Origin: DATBLE01 sp963841405
GTDB taxonomy: Bacteria; Actinomycetota; Thermoleophilia; Gaiellales; Gaiellaceae
Assembly: GCA_963841405.1 (NCBI GenBank)
Contig: CAWJCM010000001.1
Coordinates: 310,001-374,000 of the forward strand
Direction: 5' to 3'
DNA length: 64,000 nucleotides
A program made the position numbers and the translations under genes. Of the stretch, positions 25,553 to 34,414 are shown in pieces. Below the pieces are notes generated by a model. That model was not told where the DNA came from and did not search any database. It worked only from the letters and a program-made list of their open reading frames with translations. Position 1 is the first letter of the stretch, and every line of letters begins with the position of its first letter.

Positions 25553-25954
25553 CTAGCTCTCGGCGCTCTGCCGCTTCGCCATGACCTGAAGCAGCCCCGA
25601 GGCGATGTCGGCGTTCTCGTCCACGAACGCATGGAATTCCCACCGCGTCATCCCATAGACCGTGACCTCGGTCGCAGCCGTGACGCTGGCAGATCGCGGC
25701 TCGTCGTCGATCAGCGCCACCTCGCCGAAGTAGTCGCCGGGGCCGCCGGACCCGACCCGCTCGCCGTCAACGCTGTACTCGACGGTTCCCTTGCCGATCA
25801 CGAAGAATCCGACGCCGCCCTCGCCCTGCGTCAGAATCGCATCGCCCTCGGAGAAGGACCTCTCCTTCAACGCGTCCGCCAGCCGTTTGATGTCGCGCTC
25901 GGACAGTGTCTTGAAGAGGTCGACCGTCCGCAGGAACTCTGGAGGAGCAGGCAC
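25553..25954 (-). CDS. cyclic nucleotide-binding domain protein
   Basis: 133 residues made of a single CNB domain: N-terminal LRTVDLFKTLSERDIKRLAD, beta-roll, and a phosphate-binding cassette YFGEVALIDDEPRSASV that keeps the Glu and Arg used to bind cAMP. No DNA-binding or catalytic domain is attached. Probably a small cAMP-sensing adaptor. Confidence 0.85.
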   Translation of the reverse strand: MPAPPEFLRTVDLFKTLSERDIKRLADALKERSFSEGDAILTQGEGGVGFFVIGKGTVEYSVDGERVGSGGPGDYFGEVALIDDEPRSASVTAATEVTVYGMTRWEFHAFVDENADIASGLLQVMAKRQSAES

Positions 25955-26061
25955 GAAGGATGAGCTTAACCGTCTGCACGCGCCGAGTCGCCCGCACTAA
26001 GCACCGGCACTGCACGCCGGGTCGCGGGAGCGACGACGTCGGCCACACTCCCGGCATGGTT

Positions 26062-26775
26062 TTACGCGTTAGGCGTTTCGGTGCCGTCGAGGAGCTGGCG
26101 AAGCCATTCCTCGGCGATCGCGAGGTGCATGAGGTCGGCGGCTGCCGCCCGATCCGCGTCGCGCGCGAGTAGTGCGTTGTAGATGCCCCAGTGGCTGGCA
26201 CGTGTCGCCTCGACAGCACCGTGTGCGACCAGCGCCTGCCACATCCGCGCCCGCAGCGTGCCGCTGGAGAGGTTCTGGATCAGCGAGGCGAGCGTGGCAT
26301 TGCCGCAGGCGTCGAGGATGACGGCGTGGAACGCAGTGTCCGCCTCGATGAATGCCTGCGCGCTGTCCTCGACGTTCATCTGGCGGACGCATTCCTCGAG
26401 ACGGGCGAGGTCTTCGTCGTCCAGCCGGGGCGTCGCGAGCCTGGTCGCCTCCGGCTCCAAGATGCGACGCACCTGATGCATCTCGAGCAGCGAGCCGCCG
26501 GCGATGAGGTCGCTGACGAACGCCATGCCCGTGAGCAGGAGCTCGGGCTCGAGCGTCGTCACGTAGGTGCCGTCACCGACTCGAGACTCGAGCACACCGA
26601 CCAGAGCCAGGGCGCGAACGGCCTCGCGCAGCGAACTGCGCGACACGCCGAATCGCTGCGTCAGCTCGCGCTCCGTTGGAAGGCGCGACCCTGCGGTGAA
26701 CTCGCCGGAGCTAATCAAGTCTTTGATCTTTGCGATCGCCTGATCTGTCGCCCGGCCGCTGGTCGTCGCACTCAT
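26062..26775 (-). CDS. GntR/FadR-family (FCD) transcriptional regulator
   Basis: 237 residues. The winged helix-turn-helix is seen as GSRLPTERELTQRFGVSRSS followed by LREAVRALALVGVLE, then the FCD effector domain with Asp/His ligands in EADTAFHAVILDACGN and ATRASHWGIYNALLARD. It overlaps the lactonase start by 4 bases and ends the - strand operon of sugar-acid genes, so it probably represses this regulon from the 31.9-32.0 kb divergent promoter. Confidence 0.9.
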   Translation of the reverse strand: MSATTSGRATDQAIAKIKDLISSGEFTAGSRLPTERELTQRFGVSRSSLREAVRALALVGVLESRVGDGTYVTTLEPELLLTGMAFVSDLIAGGSLLEMHQVRRILEPEATRLATPRLDDEDLARLEECVRQMNVEDSAQAFIEADTAFHAVILDACGNATLASLIQNLSSGTLRARMWQALVAHGAVEATRASHWGIYNALLARDADRAAAADLMHLAIAEEWLRQLLDGTETPNA

Positions 26776-27638
26776 TGCCGCTCCGCCGTCAACGGTACAG
26801 GCAGGGTCGCAAGACGGTAGAGCTGCATCGAGTTCTCTGCCAGGATCCGCTCCGCGTCGTGGGAGGCGCGATTGACGGCAACGACTGTCTCCTGCCAAAC
26901 ACGCTCGTACGTCCCATTGAGAAGAACGACCGGCCAGTCGCTGCCGCAAAAGAGCCGAGCCGGACCGAAGGCGTCGACCGCGATGTCGATTGCAGGCTGC
27001 AGGTCGTCGGCCGTCCAGTTCTCGGTAGCCGTCGCCGTGTTGAGGCCGGAGATTTTCCCGTGGACGTTCGGCCATGAGGCCGCCGCTCGAAGGAGCTCCT
27101 CCCATCGCGGCAGCTCGTCGGTGCCCAGTGGTGGTTTGCCGAGATGGTCGACGACGATCGTCAGGCCCGGGTTCTGCGCCGCGAGGGTCGGGATGTCCGC
27201 GAGATGGTTCGGGTACACAGCCGGCAGTTCGAGCAGAAGCCCTCGCTCCTCGAGCAGCGCGAGACCCGCGGCGACCGCAGGACGGATGATCCAGTGCGGA
27301 TCCGGCTCCTGGTGGATCAGGTGCCGGATGCCGCGGAGCTTGGGGCGGGCCTGCAGCTCGTCGAGCCGCCGCCGTGCGGCAACCGAGTCGTCGAGCCGGC
27401 ACCAGCCGACGATCGCCCCCACCCAGGCGACGCCATCTGCCATCTCGAACATGTAGTCGGTGTCCTGGTCGCTCGCCGCGCTCTGGACGAGGACTGTCTG
27501 CCGGACGCCGCACTCGGCTAGCAGGGGCGCGAGGTCGGGCGGCTCGAAGATGCGATCGATCGCCGCGTGCTCGTCGGTCATCCAAGGCTGCGGGATGCGG
27601 CTCGGATTCCAGAAGTGCTGGTGGGTGTCGACGAGCAC
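26772..27638 (-). CDS. amidohydrolase-family lactonase, L-fuconolactonase-like
   Basis: 288-residue TIM-barrel hydrolase of the amidohydrolase_2 type. Key motifs: DTHQHFWNPSRIPQPWM (HxH metal motif), RGIRHLIHQEPDP, VVDHLGKPPLG, and SDWPVVLLNGTYE with the late Asp. These match L-fucono-1,5-lactonase, L-rhamnono-lactonase relatives. It would hydrolyse the sugar lactone made by the dehydrogenase to the free aldonate, feeding the dehydratase at 30.6 kb. Confidence 0.85.
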   Translation of the reverse strand: MLVDTHQHFWNPSRIPQPWMTDEHAAIDRIFEPPDLAPLLAECGVRQTVLVQSAASDQDTDYMFEMADGVAWVGAIVGWCRLDDSVAARRRLDELQARPKLRGIRHLIHQEPDPHWIIRPAVAAGLALLEERGLLLELPAVYPNHLADIPTLAAQNPGLTIVVDHLGKPPLGTDELPRWEELLRAAASWPNVHGKISGLNTATATENWTADDLQPAIDIAVDAFGPARLFCGSDWPVVLLNGTYERVWQETVVAVNRASHDAERILAENSMQLYRLATLPVPLTAERQ

Positions 27639-27696
27639 GGCTTGAGTGCGGGTCTCGCGACGAGGAGGGATCGCCGCGAGACCCGCGTTCGGACGG

Positions 27697-28656
27697 CTAC
27701 TTGGCGGTTGCCTTCGTGATCAGCGAGGTGCCGGTGTCGACCTTCTTCAGCACCTTCTTGCCGAGGACCGCGTTGTAGAGCGTCGCGACGCCGAGCGACC
27801 CGATCTTGGTCGGGTGCTGCGCCACCGTCGCGCTCTCGCAGCCGGCCTTCACTGCCTTCACCTCGTCCGCCAGTCCGTCGAAGCCGACGAGGATGATGCC
27901 GCCGCACTTGATGCCGGCGTTCTTGATCGACTGGATCGCGCCGAGGGCCGGCGGGCCGCAGGCGGAGTAGATCGCCGTCAGGTTCTCGTTCGCGGTCAGC
28001 ATCGTCTGAGCTGCGCTCGCACCCTTCGTCTGGTCGCAGTCGGTCTCGAGCTTCGAGACGACCTTGATCTGGGACTTCTTCGCGCCGAGTCCGGCCAGCA
28101 TGCCGTTGACGCGATCGTCGAGGGCCGGGACGCCGGGGACGCCCTGGAGAATGCCGAGCGTGTCGCCCGCCTTCAGCTTGGTGGCGAGCCACTTGCCCGC
28201 CAGGGTGCCGCCCTTGAGGTTGTTCGTCGAGACGACGGCGCTCTTCTTCTTCCAGGTGGGCAAGTCGTTGTCCATCAGGACGACCTTGACGCCCTTGGCG
28301 ACCGCCTTGTTCAGAGCGGGGATCACCGCCTGGCTCGTCGGCGTGATCGCAATTCCCTTCACGCCCTTCGCGACCATGTCCTGGATCGCCGCGATCTCGC
28401 CGGCGTCGTCGGTCGCGGCCTTGCCCTGCGCGAAGCTGATGCTGACGTTCTTGTGTGTCTTCTGCCAGGACTTGGCGCCGTTCTGAAGGATGAAGAAGAA
28501 GTCGACGGGGAACTTCGTGACGAAGCCGAGCTTGACGGACGCGGAAGCGTTCGCGGGTTTCGCGGGCTTTGCGGTCGCCGTGACCGACGCGACTGCAGCG
28601 GCGCTCGCCATGACCAGGACGAGGACGGTCACTGCAGCCAGCCGTTTCTTGCTCAT
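27697..28656 (-). CDS. sugar ABC transporter substrate-binding protein
   Basis: 319 residues from ATG 28656 with GAAAGGA upstream. Signal peptide KKRLAAVTVLVLVMASAAAV, then a periplasmic-binding fold of RbsB type: KLGFVTKFPVDFFFILQNG, DMVAKGVKGIAITP, VVLMDNDLPTW, and the hinge GIILVGFDGLADE. It delivers a monosaccharide or sugar acid to the permease and ATPase encoded just upstream in the operon. Confidence 0.92.
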   Translation of the reverse strand: MSKKRLAAVTVLVLVMASAAAVASVTATAKPAKPANASASVKLGFVTKFPVDFFFILQNGAKSWQKTHKNVSISFAQGKAATDDAGEIAAIQDMVAKGVKGIAITPTSQAVIPALNKAVAKGVKVVLMDNDLPTWKKKSAVVSTNNLKGGTLAGKWLATKLKAGDTLGILQGVPGVPALDDRVNGMLAGLGAKKSQIKVVSKLETDCDQTKGASAAQTMLTANENLTAIYSACGPPALGAIQSIKNAGIKCGGIILVGFDGLADEVKAVKAGCESATVAQHPTKIGSLGVATLYNAVLGKKVLKKVDTGTSLITKATAK

Positions 28657-28786
28657 GTTGGTCCTTTCGCTCAGCGGCCGATTCCGGCCGCAGCTGGCGT
28701 TGTCCGTTCGGCGACGGCGCCTCCTCGCTCTGCAGTGGCGAGAGAGGCGCCGCACGTGTGCCGCCTCCGGCGGCTCGTGGTCGGCG

Positions 28787-29536
28787 TTACGCACCACCCC
28801 CCACGATCAGCGAGACGATCTCCGAGCGGGTCCCCGCACTCGGGATCACTTCGCCGACCTTGCGGCCGCGGCGCATGATCACGGCCCGGTCCGCAACCTC
28901 GATCACGTGGTCCAGCGCGTGGGACACGATCAGGACGGCCTTCTGCTCGTCCCGGAGCCGGAGGATGAGGTCGAGCACCCGGCGCGATTCGCGCATCCCG
29001 AGCGCCGCGGTCGGCTCGTCGAGGATGACGACCCTCGACGCGAAGGCGGCCGCACGGCTGACGGCGACCGCCTGCCGCTGGCCGCCCGACATGAGCCCGA
29101 CCACGCCGTGGTCGTCGAGCGTGACGTTCAGGCGCTCGAGCGTGCTCCGGGTCGTCGACGCCATCTCGCGCCGCTTCAGCACCCGGATCGACCGGGGCAC
29201 CCAGCTCGGCGACGCGAGCTCCCGGCCGGCGTAGAAGTTGTCGCTCGGACGGAGATTGTCGAAGAGCGCGAGGTCCTGGTAGACCGTTTCGATCCCCAGG
29301 GCCCGCGCCTCGGCCGACGAGTGGATCGAGACGTGTACGCCGTCCATCTCGATAGTCCCGCGGTCGAGCCGAAGTGCGCCGCTCAGGCACTTGATCAGCG
29401 TCGACTTGCCGGCACCGTTGTCGCCGAGCAGCGCCACCACTTCGCCCGCCGAGATCTCCACATCGACGCCGTCGAGCCCGACGACGGAGCCGAAGCTCTT
29501 CGTCGCGCCGCGGACCGAGAGCACTGCCGCCGTCAT
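28787..29536 (-). CDS. sugar ABC transporter ATP-binding protein (single-NBD, FrcA-like)
   Basis: 249 residues with one ATPase domain. Walker A is GDNGAGKSTLIK, the signature MSGGQRQAVAVSRA, Walker B VVILDEPTAALG, and the H-loop IVSHALDH. Many CUT2 sugar importers use a doubled ATPase of about 500 residues, so this is the short FrcA-like form. It overlaps the permease gene by 4 bases. Confidence 0.93.
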   Translation of the reverse strand: MTAAVLSVRGATKSFGSVVGLDGVDVEISAGEVVALLGDNGAGKSTLIKCLSGALRLDRGTIEMDGVHVSIHSSAEARALGIETVYQDLALFDNLRPSDNFYAGRELASPSWVPRSIRVLKRREMASTTRSTLERLNVTLDDHGVVGLMSGGQRQAVAVSRAAAFASRVVILDEPTAALGMRESRRVLDLILRLRDEQKAVLIVSHALDHVIEVADRAVIMRRGRKVGEVIPSAGTRSEIVSLIVGGGA

Positions 29537-30579
29537 GCGTCCCTCATCGACCGCGCGACACGGACGCGGTTCTCGACGTAACCGCGGAGCACATCGGCCT
29601 CAACCGCAAGTAGCACTACCACGCCGATTGCCATCAGCTGGTAGAAGGCGTTGACGTTATGCAGGTTGAGCGCGTTCCGGATCACGCCGATCGTGAACGC
29701 GCCGACGAGGGCGTTACCGACGTTCCCACGTCCGCCGGCGAAAGCCGCCCCCCCGATGATCACCGCCGCGATCGAGTCGAGTTCGGCGAGGTCACCGGCC
29801 GTCGGCGAACCGGAGGCGATCAGCCCCGCGGTGATCAGTCCTCCGACCCCGGCCGCGAGACCGCTCAGTGCGTAGACACTGATCAGCACGCGGCCGACGG
29901 GAATGCCGGACCGGCGGGCTCCTTCCGGGTTGCCGCCGACGGCGTAGAGCCAGCGGCCCCAGACCATGAACGTCGTCAGGACGACCGCCATCAGAGCGAG
30001 GCCGAGAACGACGAAGAACGAGTAGGGCAGCCAGTCGATCGAGCCACCGCCGAGCGTGTTCACGGAGCCCGGCATGCCGGCGATGAGCGTCCCGTTCGCG
30101 GCCCAGAGGGCGAGGCCGCGCACGATGCTGAGGCTGGCGAGGGTGACGATGAACGGGTGCGGCACCCTGCCGACCACATACACGAGCCCGTTACAGAGCC
30201 CGACCGCGAGGCCGGTGCCGAGGATCGCGAGGATGACGAGCACGGCCGAGTGGTTGTGCTGGTAGACGATCGCGCCGACGACCCCCGACAGCGCGACCGT
30301 CGCGCCGACCGAGAGGTCGATCCCTCGGCTGATGATCACGAGCAGCTGTCCCAGCGCGAGCACCGCGATCACCGACGTCTGGGAGAAGACGTTGCCGACG
30401 TTCCGGGTGGTGAAGAAGACCGGCGTCGTGAGGCTGACGGCCACGACCAGAATCAGCAGGATCAGGGCCGGGCCTGCCCGGAGCACCAGCAGCCCCAGCT
30501 GCAGCAGGCGCTGGTTCGGGTCGGCGGCCGCCCTACGCGTGCGGGTCTCGGGTTGCTCCGCTGTCCGGGTCAGCTCCAT
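29533..30579 (-). CDS. sugar ABC transporter permease (RbsC-like)
   Basis: 348 residues with eight to ten hydrophobic helices, including LILLILVVAVSLTTPVFF, VIAVLALGQLLVIISRGIDL and VGATVALSGVVGAIVY (the GIDLSVG motif is characteristic of the family), and the cytoplasmic EAA-like AAVIIGGAAFAGGRGNVG. It begins 2 bases past the fuconate dehydratase stop. Transports the sugar across the membrane with the 28.8 kb ATPase. Confidence 0.92.
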   Translation of the reverse strand: MELTRTAEQPETRTRRAAADPNQRLLQLGLLVLRAGPALILLILVVAVSLTTPVFFTTRNVGNVFSQTSVIAVLALGQLLVIISRGIDLSVGATVALSGVVGAIVYQHNHSAVLVILAILGTGLAVGLCNGLVYVVGRVPHPFIVTLASLSIVRGLALWAANGTLIAGMPGSVNTLGGGSIDWLPYSFFVVLGLALMAVVLTTFMVWGRWLYAVGGNPEGARRSGIPVGRVLISVYALSGLAAGVGGLITAGLIASGSPTAGDLAELDSIAAVIIGGAAFAGGRGNVGNALVGAFTIGVIRNALNLHNVNAFYQLMAIGVVVLLAVEADVLRGYVENRVRVARSMRDA

Positions 30580-30581
30580 GA

Positions 30582-31895
30582 CTACTCCACCAGAGCTTCT
30601 CGCCGCGACCAGGCGGGTCCGTCGGGATATGCGTACTCCTCAAGGGACCCGGGCAGCATCTCCACGCTGTACCCGGGCTCGGTCGGCACACGGTAGCGGC
30701 CGTGCTCCACGACCGCGGGGTCGACGAAGTGCTCGTGAAGATGGTCCACCCACTCCACGACGCGGCCCTCGAGGCTCCCGCTGATCCCCACGTAATCGAA
30801 GACCGCGAGATGCTGGACGTACTCGCAGAGGCCGACTCCGCCGCCGTGCGGGCACACGGGGATGCCGTGCTTGGCGGCCATCAGCATGATCGCCAGCACC
30901 TCGTTCACGCCGCCGACACGGCAGGCGTCGATCTGGCAGACGTCGATCGCCTCCGACTGGAACAGCTGCTTGAAGATGACGCGGTTCTGGACGACCTCCC
31001 CGGCCGCGACTCGAATCGGCCGGATTGCGCGCCGGATCCGCGCGTAACCGAGCACATCGTCGGGGCTCGTCGGCTCTTCGATCCACCAGGGGTCGAACTG
31101 CGATAGGACGCCCGCCGCCGCGATCGCCTCGTCGACGCCCCAGACCTGGTTCGCGTCCATCATCAGCCCGCCATCGGCGCCGAGGACGTCCCGGATCAGC
31201 GCTGCGCGCCGGGAGTCGTCGTCGAGGTCCTGCCCCACCTTCATCTTCACGTGGCGGAACCCGTCTGCGACCGCTTGGCGCACGAGGGCGCCTACCTTCT
31301 CGTCGTCGTAGCCGAGCCAGCCGGCCGAAGTCGTATACGCGGGGTACCCCGTCTCCAGGAGCTCCAGCTCACGCTCCTCCCTCCCCACCTGCCGGGCGCG
31401 GAGCAGCTCGACGGCCTCGTCCGGGTCGAGGACGTCGTCGATGTAGCGGAAGTCGATGGCGGCGACGAGCTCGTCCGGCTCGAGGTCGAGGAGCAGTCGC
31501 CAGAGCGGAACACCCCGGCTCTTCGCCCACAGGTCCCAGACCGCGTTCACGACCGCGCCGACGGCGAGGTGCACGGCGCCTTTCTCGGGACCGAGCCAGC
31601 GGAGCTGGCCGTCGGAGACGAGCGAGCGCCAGAAGAAGCGCATGTCGGCAGTGATCCCCTCGAGGCTGCGGCCGACGACGAGAGGCTCGAGGGCCCGGAT
31701 GGCGGCGACGCAGACCTCGTTGCCGCGCCCGCACGTGAAGGTGAGCCCGTGCCCAGAGAGCGGCTCGCCCGCGTCGGTGCGCAGGACGACGTACGCCGCC
31801 GAGTAGTCGGGGCTGGTGTGCATGGCGTCGGAGCCGTCGAGCGACCGAGAGGTCGGAAAGCGGACGTCGTGGGCGGTCAAGCTCGTGATCTTCAC
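30582..31895 (-). CDS. L-fuconate dehydratase-type enolase superfamily enzyme
   Basis: 437 residues, matching L-fuconate dehydratase (about 440). The capping domain begins MKITSLTAHDVRFPTSRSLD. Barrel motifs: KxK as HVKMKVG, metal ligands in LMMDANQVW, WWIEEPTSPD and RVAAGEVVQ, and the catalytic His in PVCPHGGGVGLCEYVQHLAV. The product is 2-keto-3-deoxy-fuconate (or the analogue from L-galactonate or related acids, which the family can also take). It is the first gene of the - strand operon. Confidence 0.88.
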   Translation of the reverse strand: MKITSLTAHDVRFPTSRSLDGSDAMHTSPDYSAAYVVLRTDAGEPLSGHGLTFTCGRGNEVCVAAIRALEPLVVGRSLEGITADMRFFWRSLVSDGQLRWLGPEKGAVHLAVGAVVNAVWDLWAKSRGVPLWRLLLDLEPDELVAAIDFRYIDDVLDPDEAVELLRARQVGREERELELLETGYPAYTTSAGWLGYDDEKVGALVRQAVADGFRHVKMKVGQDLDDDSRRAALIRDVLGADGGLMMDANQVWGVDEAIAAAGVLSQFDPWWIEEPTSPDDVLGYARIRRAIRPIRVAAGEVVQNRVIFKQLFQSEAIDVCQIDACRVGGVNEVLAIMLMAAKHGIPVCPHGGGVGLCEYVQHLAVFDYVGISGSLEGRVVEWVDHLHEHFVDPAVVEHGRYRVPTEPGYSVEMLPGSLEEYAYPDGPAWSRREALVE

Positions 31896-31908
31896 GGGCG
31901 CGACCCTC

Positions 31909-31990
31909 TAAAGGTCTGATCATATCTGCGGTTTCTCGCCATTCCCTGTCGCATAACGGGCGAGAATACGCCGATTGGTCTGATCTTTCA
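31909..31990. promoter_or_regulatory. divergent promoter/operator region of the sugar-acid regulon
   Basis: Between two divergent genes. It contains a direct repeat GGTCTGATC at 31913-31921 and 31977-31985 (64 bases apart) and, between them, an 8-bp inverted repeat TTCTCGCC (31933-31940) / GGCGAGAA (31959-31966). The region is AT-richer than its surroundings. The repeats are candidate sites for the FCD-type GntR regulator at 26.1 kb. Confidence 0.5.
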
Positions 31991-32022
31991 ACCCTCCGTC
32001 TGATAGAAGTCGCCTACACCCG

Positions 32023-33048
32023 ATGCAGGCGGCGTACTACATGGGCGACCGGCGCGTCGAGATCCGCGACGCGGAGCCGGTGCCGCCCGCGGCGGGCACT
32101 GTCCAGCTCGAGGTCGCGTACACCGGCATCTGTGGCACCGACCTGCACATCGTCGACGGAGCGATGGACGCACGCGTCTCGCTGCCGGCGATCCTCGGCC
32201 ACGAGATGGCCGGCCACATCGCGGCGGTCGGCGAGGGAGTCTGCGGCTGGGAGCCCGGCGACGCTGCGACCGTGATGCCGCTCGTCTGGTGCGGCGAATG
32301 CGCCGCCTGCCGGGCCGGCGCCTCGCACGTCTGCCAGCGCCTCTCCTTCCTGGGGATCGACGCACCCGGGTCGCTCCAGTCACGGTGGACGGTCCCCGCG
32401 CAGACGCTGGTGCCGCTCCCGGCCGACATGCAGCTCGGGACGGCCGCGCTCGCCGAGCCGACTGCCGTCGCGGTACACGACGTGCGCCGGGCGCAGCTTG
32501 CGGCAGGGGACCGTGCAGTCGTCGTCGGCGGCGGTCCGATCGGCTTGCTCGTCGCGGCCGTGACGCGGGAGGCCGGAGCCGACGTGGTGCTCGTCGAACC
32601 GAACGCCGGGCGCCGGCAGCTGGCCGAACGCGCAGGCCTCACCACCCTCGACCCGGCCGAGCGGTCGGTGTCCGAGCACGTCGAGGAGTGGACGAAGGGA
32701 GCAGGCGCCGAGGTCGCCTTCGAGGTCTCGGGGGCGGTGCCGGGCATCCAGAGCGCGATCGACGCGCTCGGCGTGCGCGGCCGACTGGTGGTCGTCGCCA
32801 TTTACCCCACGCCCCCGCCGGTCGACCTGTTCCGCGTCTTCTGGCGGGAGCTGACGCTGATCGGCGCCCGCGTCTACGAACGGCCCGACTTCGAGAAGGC
32901 GGTCCGCCTGCTCGCGGACGGCGCGATCCCGGTCGACGTGCTGATCACCGACATCGTGCCCCTGGCCGAGGCGCCCGCCGCCTTCGCGGCGCTCGAGGCC
33001 GGGCGGGCGATGAAGATCCTCGTCGACTGCGCCGGTGACACCACGTGA
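32023..33048 (+). CDS. zinc-dependent alcohol/sugar dehydrogenase (MDR family)
   Basis: 341 residues. Catalytic zinc: TGICGTDLHIVDG and ILGHEMAGHIA; structural zinc CGECAACRAGASHVC with all four cysteines; cofactor site VVVGGGPIGLLVAAVT; C-terminal YERPDFEKAVRLLADG as in L-threonine/sorbitol/galactitol dehydrogenases. First gene of the + strand half of the regulon, overlapping the SDR by 4 bases. It probably oxidises the sugar or a 2-keto-3-deoxy acid. Confidence 0.9.
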   Translation: MQAAYYMGDRRVEIRDAEPVPPAAGTVQLEVAYTGICGTDLHIVDGAMDARVSLPAILGHEMAGHIAAVGEGVCGWEPGDAATVMPLVWCGECAACRAGASHVCQRLSFLGIDAPGSLQSRWTVPAQTLVPLPADMQLGTAALAEPTAVAVHDVRRAQLAAGDRAVVVGGGPIGLLVAAVTREAGADVVLVEPNAGRRQLAERAGLTTLDPAERSVSEHVEEWTKGAGAEVAFEVSGAVPGIQSAIDALGVRGRLVVVAIYPTPPPVDLFRVFWRELTLIGARVYERPDFEKAVRLLADGAIPVDVLITDIVPLAEAPAAFAALEAGRAMKILVDCAGDTT

Positions 33049-33803
33049 GCTTTGACCTCAGCGGCCGGGTCGCTCTCGTCACCGGCTGCCGGCGCGGCAT
33101 CGGCCTGGCGATGGCCGAGGCGCTGGCCGCCGCCGGGGCCGACATCGTCGGCACCAGCCTCAGCCTCGAGCCCGCCGGCAGCGAGGCGCATGGCCGAGTC
33201 GAGGCGCTCGGGCGCACGTTCACCGGCTACTCCGCCGACCTCGGTTCCGAGGACGGGGCCTCCGCGCTCGCTGCCACGGTGCTGCGCGACGGAATCGAGG
33301 TGGACATCCTCGTGAACAACGCCGGCACGATCGAGCGCGCCCCTGCCCTCGACCACTCCGATGAGCAGTGGCGGCGCGTCCTGCAGACGAACCTGACTTC
33401 TGCCTTCGTGCTCGCGCGCGAGCTGGCACGGCCGATGATCGAGCGCGGCGGCGGCAAGGTTGTCTTCACCGCGTCCATGCTCAGCTTCCAGGGCGGCATC
33501 AACGTCGTCTCGTACACGGCCGCGAAGTCGGGGCTCGCAGGGCTCGTGCGCGCGCTCGCGAACGAGTGGGCGCCCCACGGCGTGAACGTGAACGCGATCG
33601 CCCCCGGCTACATCGCCACTGACAACACGCAGCCTCTTCGGGACGACCCGGAGCGGTCGCGGGCGATTCTCGAGCGGATACCCGCGGGTCGCTGGGGCGA
33701 GCCCGCCGACGTCGCCGGCGCAACCGTCTTCCTCGCCTCGCCTGCCTCGGACTATGTGCACGGCATCGTGCTCCCAGTCGACGGCGGCTGGCTGGGCCGA
33801 TGA
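33045..33803 (+). CDS. SDR oxidoreductase, KduD-like
   Basis: 252 residues from GTG 33045. Cofactor motif VTGCRRGIGLAMAE, NNAG, catalytic SYTAAKSG, and the distinctive tail NAIAPGYIATDNTQPLRDD then ILERIPAGRWGEP shared with 2-dehydro-3-deoxy-D-gluconate 5-dehydrogenase (KduD) and with 2-keto-3-deoxy-fuconate 4-dehydrogenases. Either role fits a pathway after the dehydratase. 4-base overlaps on both sides. Confidence 0.85.
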   Translation: MSFDLSGRVALVTGCRRGIGLAMAEALAAAGADIVGTSLSLEPAGSEAHGRVEALGRTFTGYSADLGSEDGASALAATVLRDGIEVDILVNNAGTIERAPALDHSDEQWRRVLQTNLTSAFVLARELARPMIERGGGKVVFTASMLSFQGGINVVSYTAAKSGLAGLVRALANEWAPHGVNVNAIAPGYIATDNTQPLRDDPERSRAILERIPAGRWGEPADVAGATVFLASPASDYVHGIVLPVDGGWLGR

Positions 33804-34414
33804 CGGGCGCCCTGGCCGCCGTCGCCGCACAGCGCGTGCTCCCGGTCGTGACGATCGAGGACGCGGGCGCCGCCCGCCTGCTCGGGGCGGCCTTGCAGGC
33901 GGCCGGGGCGAATACGGTCGAGATCACGTTTCGGAGCGACGTCGCCGCCGAGGCGATCAAGGTGTTCGCCGACCAGGGCTTCGTCGTCGGCGCCGGCACC
34001 GTGCGCTCGGTCGAGCAAGCAGAACAGGCGGCGGCCGCGGGCGCCTCGTTCGCAGTCTCACCCGGGCTCGACCGGGGCATCGTCGAGCGCTGCACCGACG
34101 TCGGCCTGACGCCGCTGCCGGGCATCGCCACCGCGTCGGAGCTGACGGCGGCGCTCGCGCTCGGGATCTCGACGGTCAAGCTCTTCCCGGCCGAGGTCGT
34201 CGGCGGACCCGCCCTGGTCCGGGCACTGGCAGCGCCCTTCCCCGACGCGCGGTTCGTCCCGACGGGCGGCCTCAACGCGCAGAACGCACGGTTCTACCTC
34301 GCGCTGCCCGAGGTGCTCGCGATCGGGGGAAGCTGGATGGTCGCGCCCGCGCTGATCTCAGCGGGGCGTTGGGACGACGTTGAGCATCTGACCAGGGAGG
34401 CGCTGGCCCTGTGA
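33800..34414 (+). CDS. 2-dehydro-3-deoxy-phosphogluconate (KDPG) aldolase family protein
   Basis: 204-residue class I aldolase. VLPVVTIED, the Glu of TVEITFRSD, VGAGTVRS, and the Schiff-base lysine in STVKLFPAEVV (about Lys127) are all present, followed by PTGGLNAQNARFYL. It would split a 2-keto-3-deoxy-6-phospho acid into pyruvate and a triose phosphate. Overlaps the neighbouring genes by 4 bases each. Confidence 0.92.
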   Translation: MTGALAAVAAQRVLPVVTIEDAGAARLLGAALQAAGANTVEITFRSDVAAEAIKVFADQGFVVGAGTVRSVEQAEQAAAAGASFAVSPGLDRGIVERCTDVGLTPLPGIATASELTAALALGISTVKLFPAEVVGGPALVRALAAPFPDARFVPTGGLNAQNARFYLALPEVLAIGGSWMVAPALISAGRWDDVEHLTREALAL

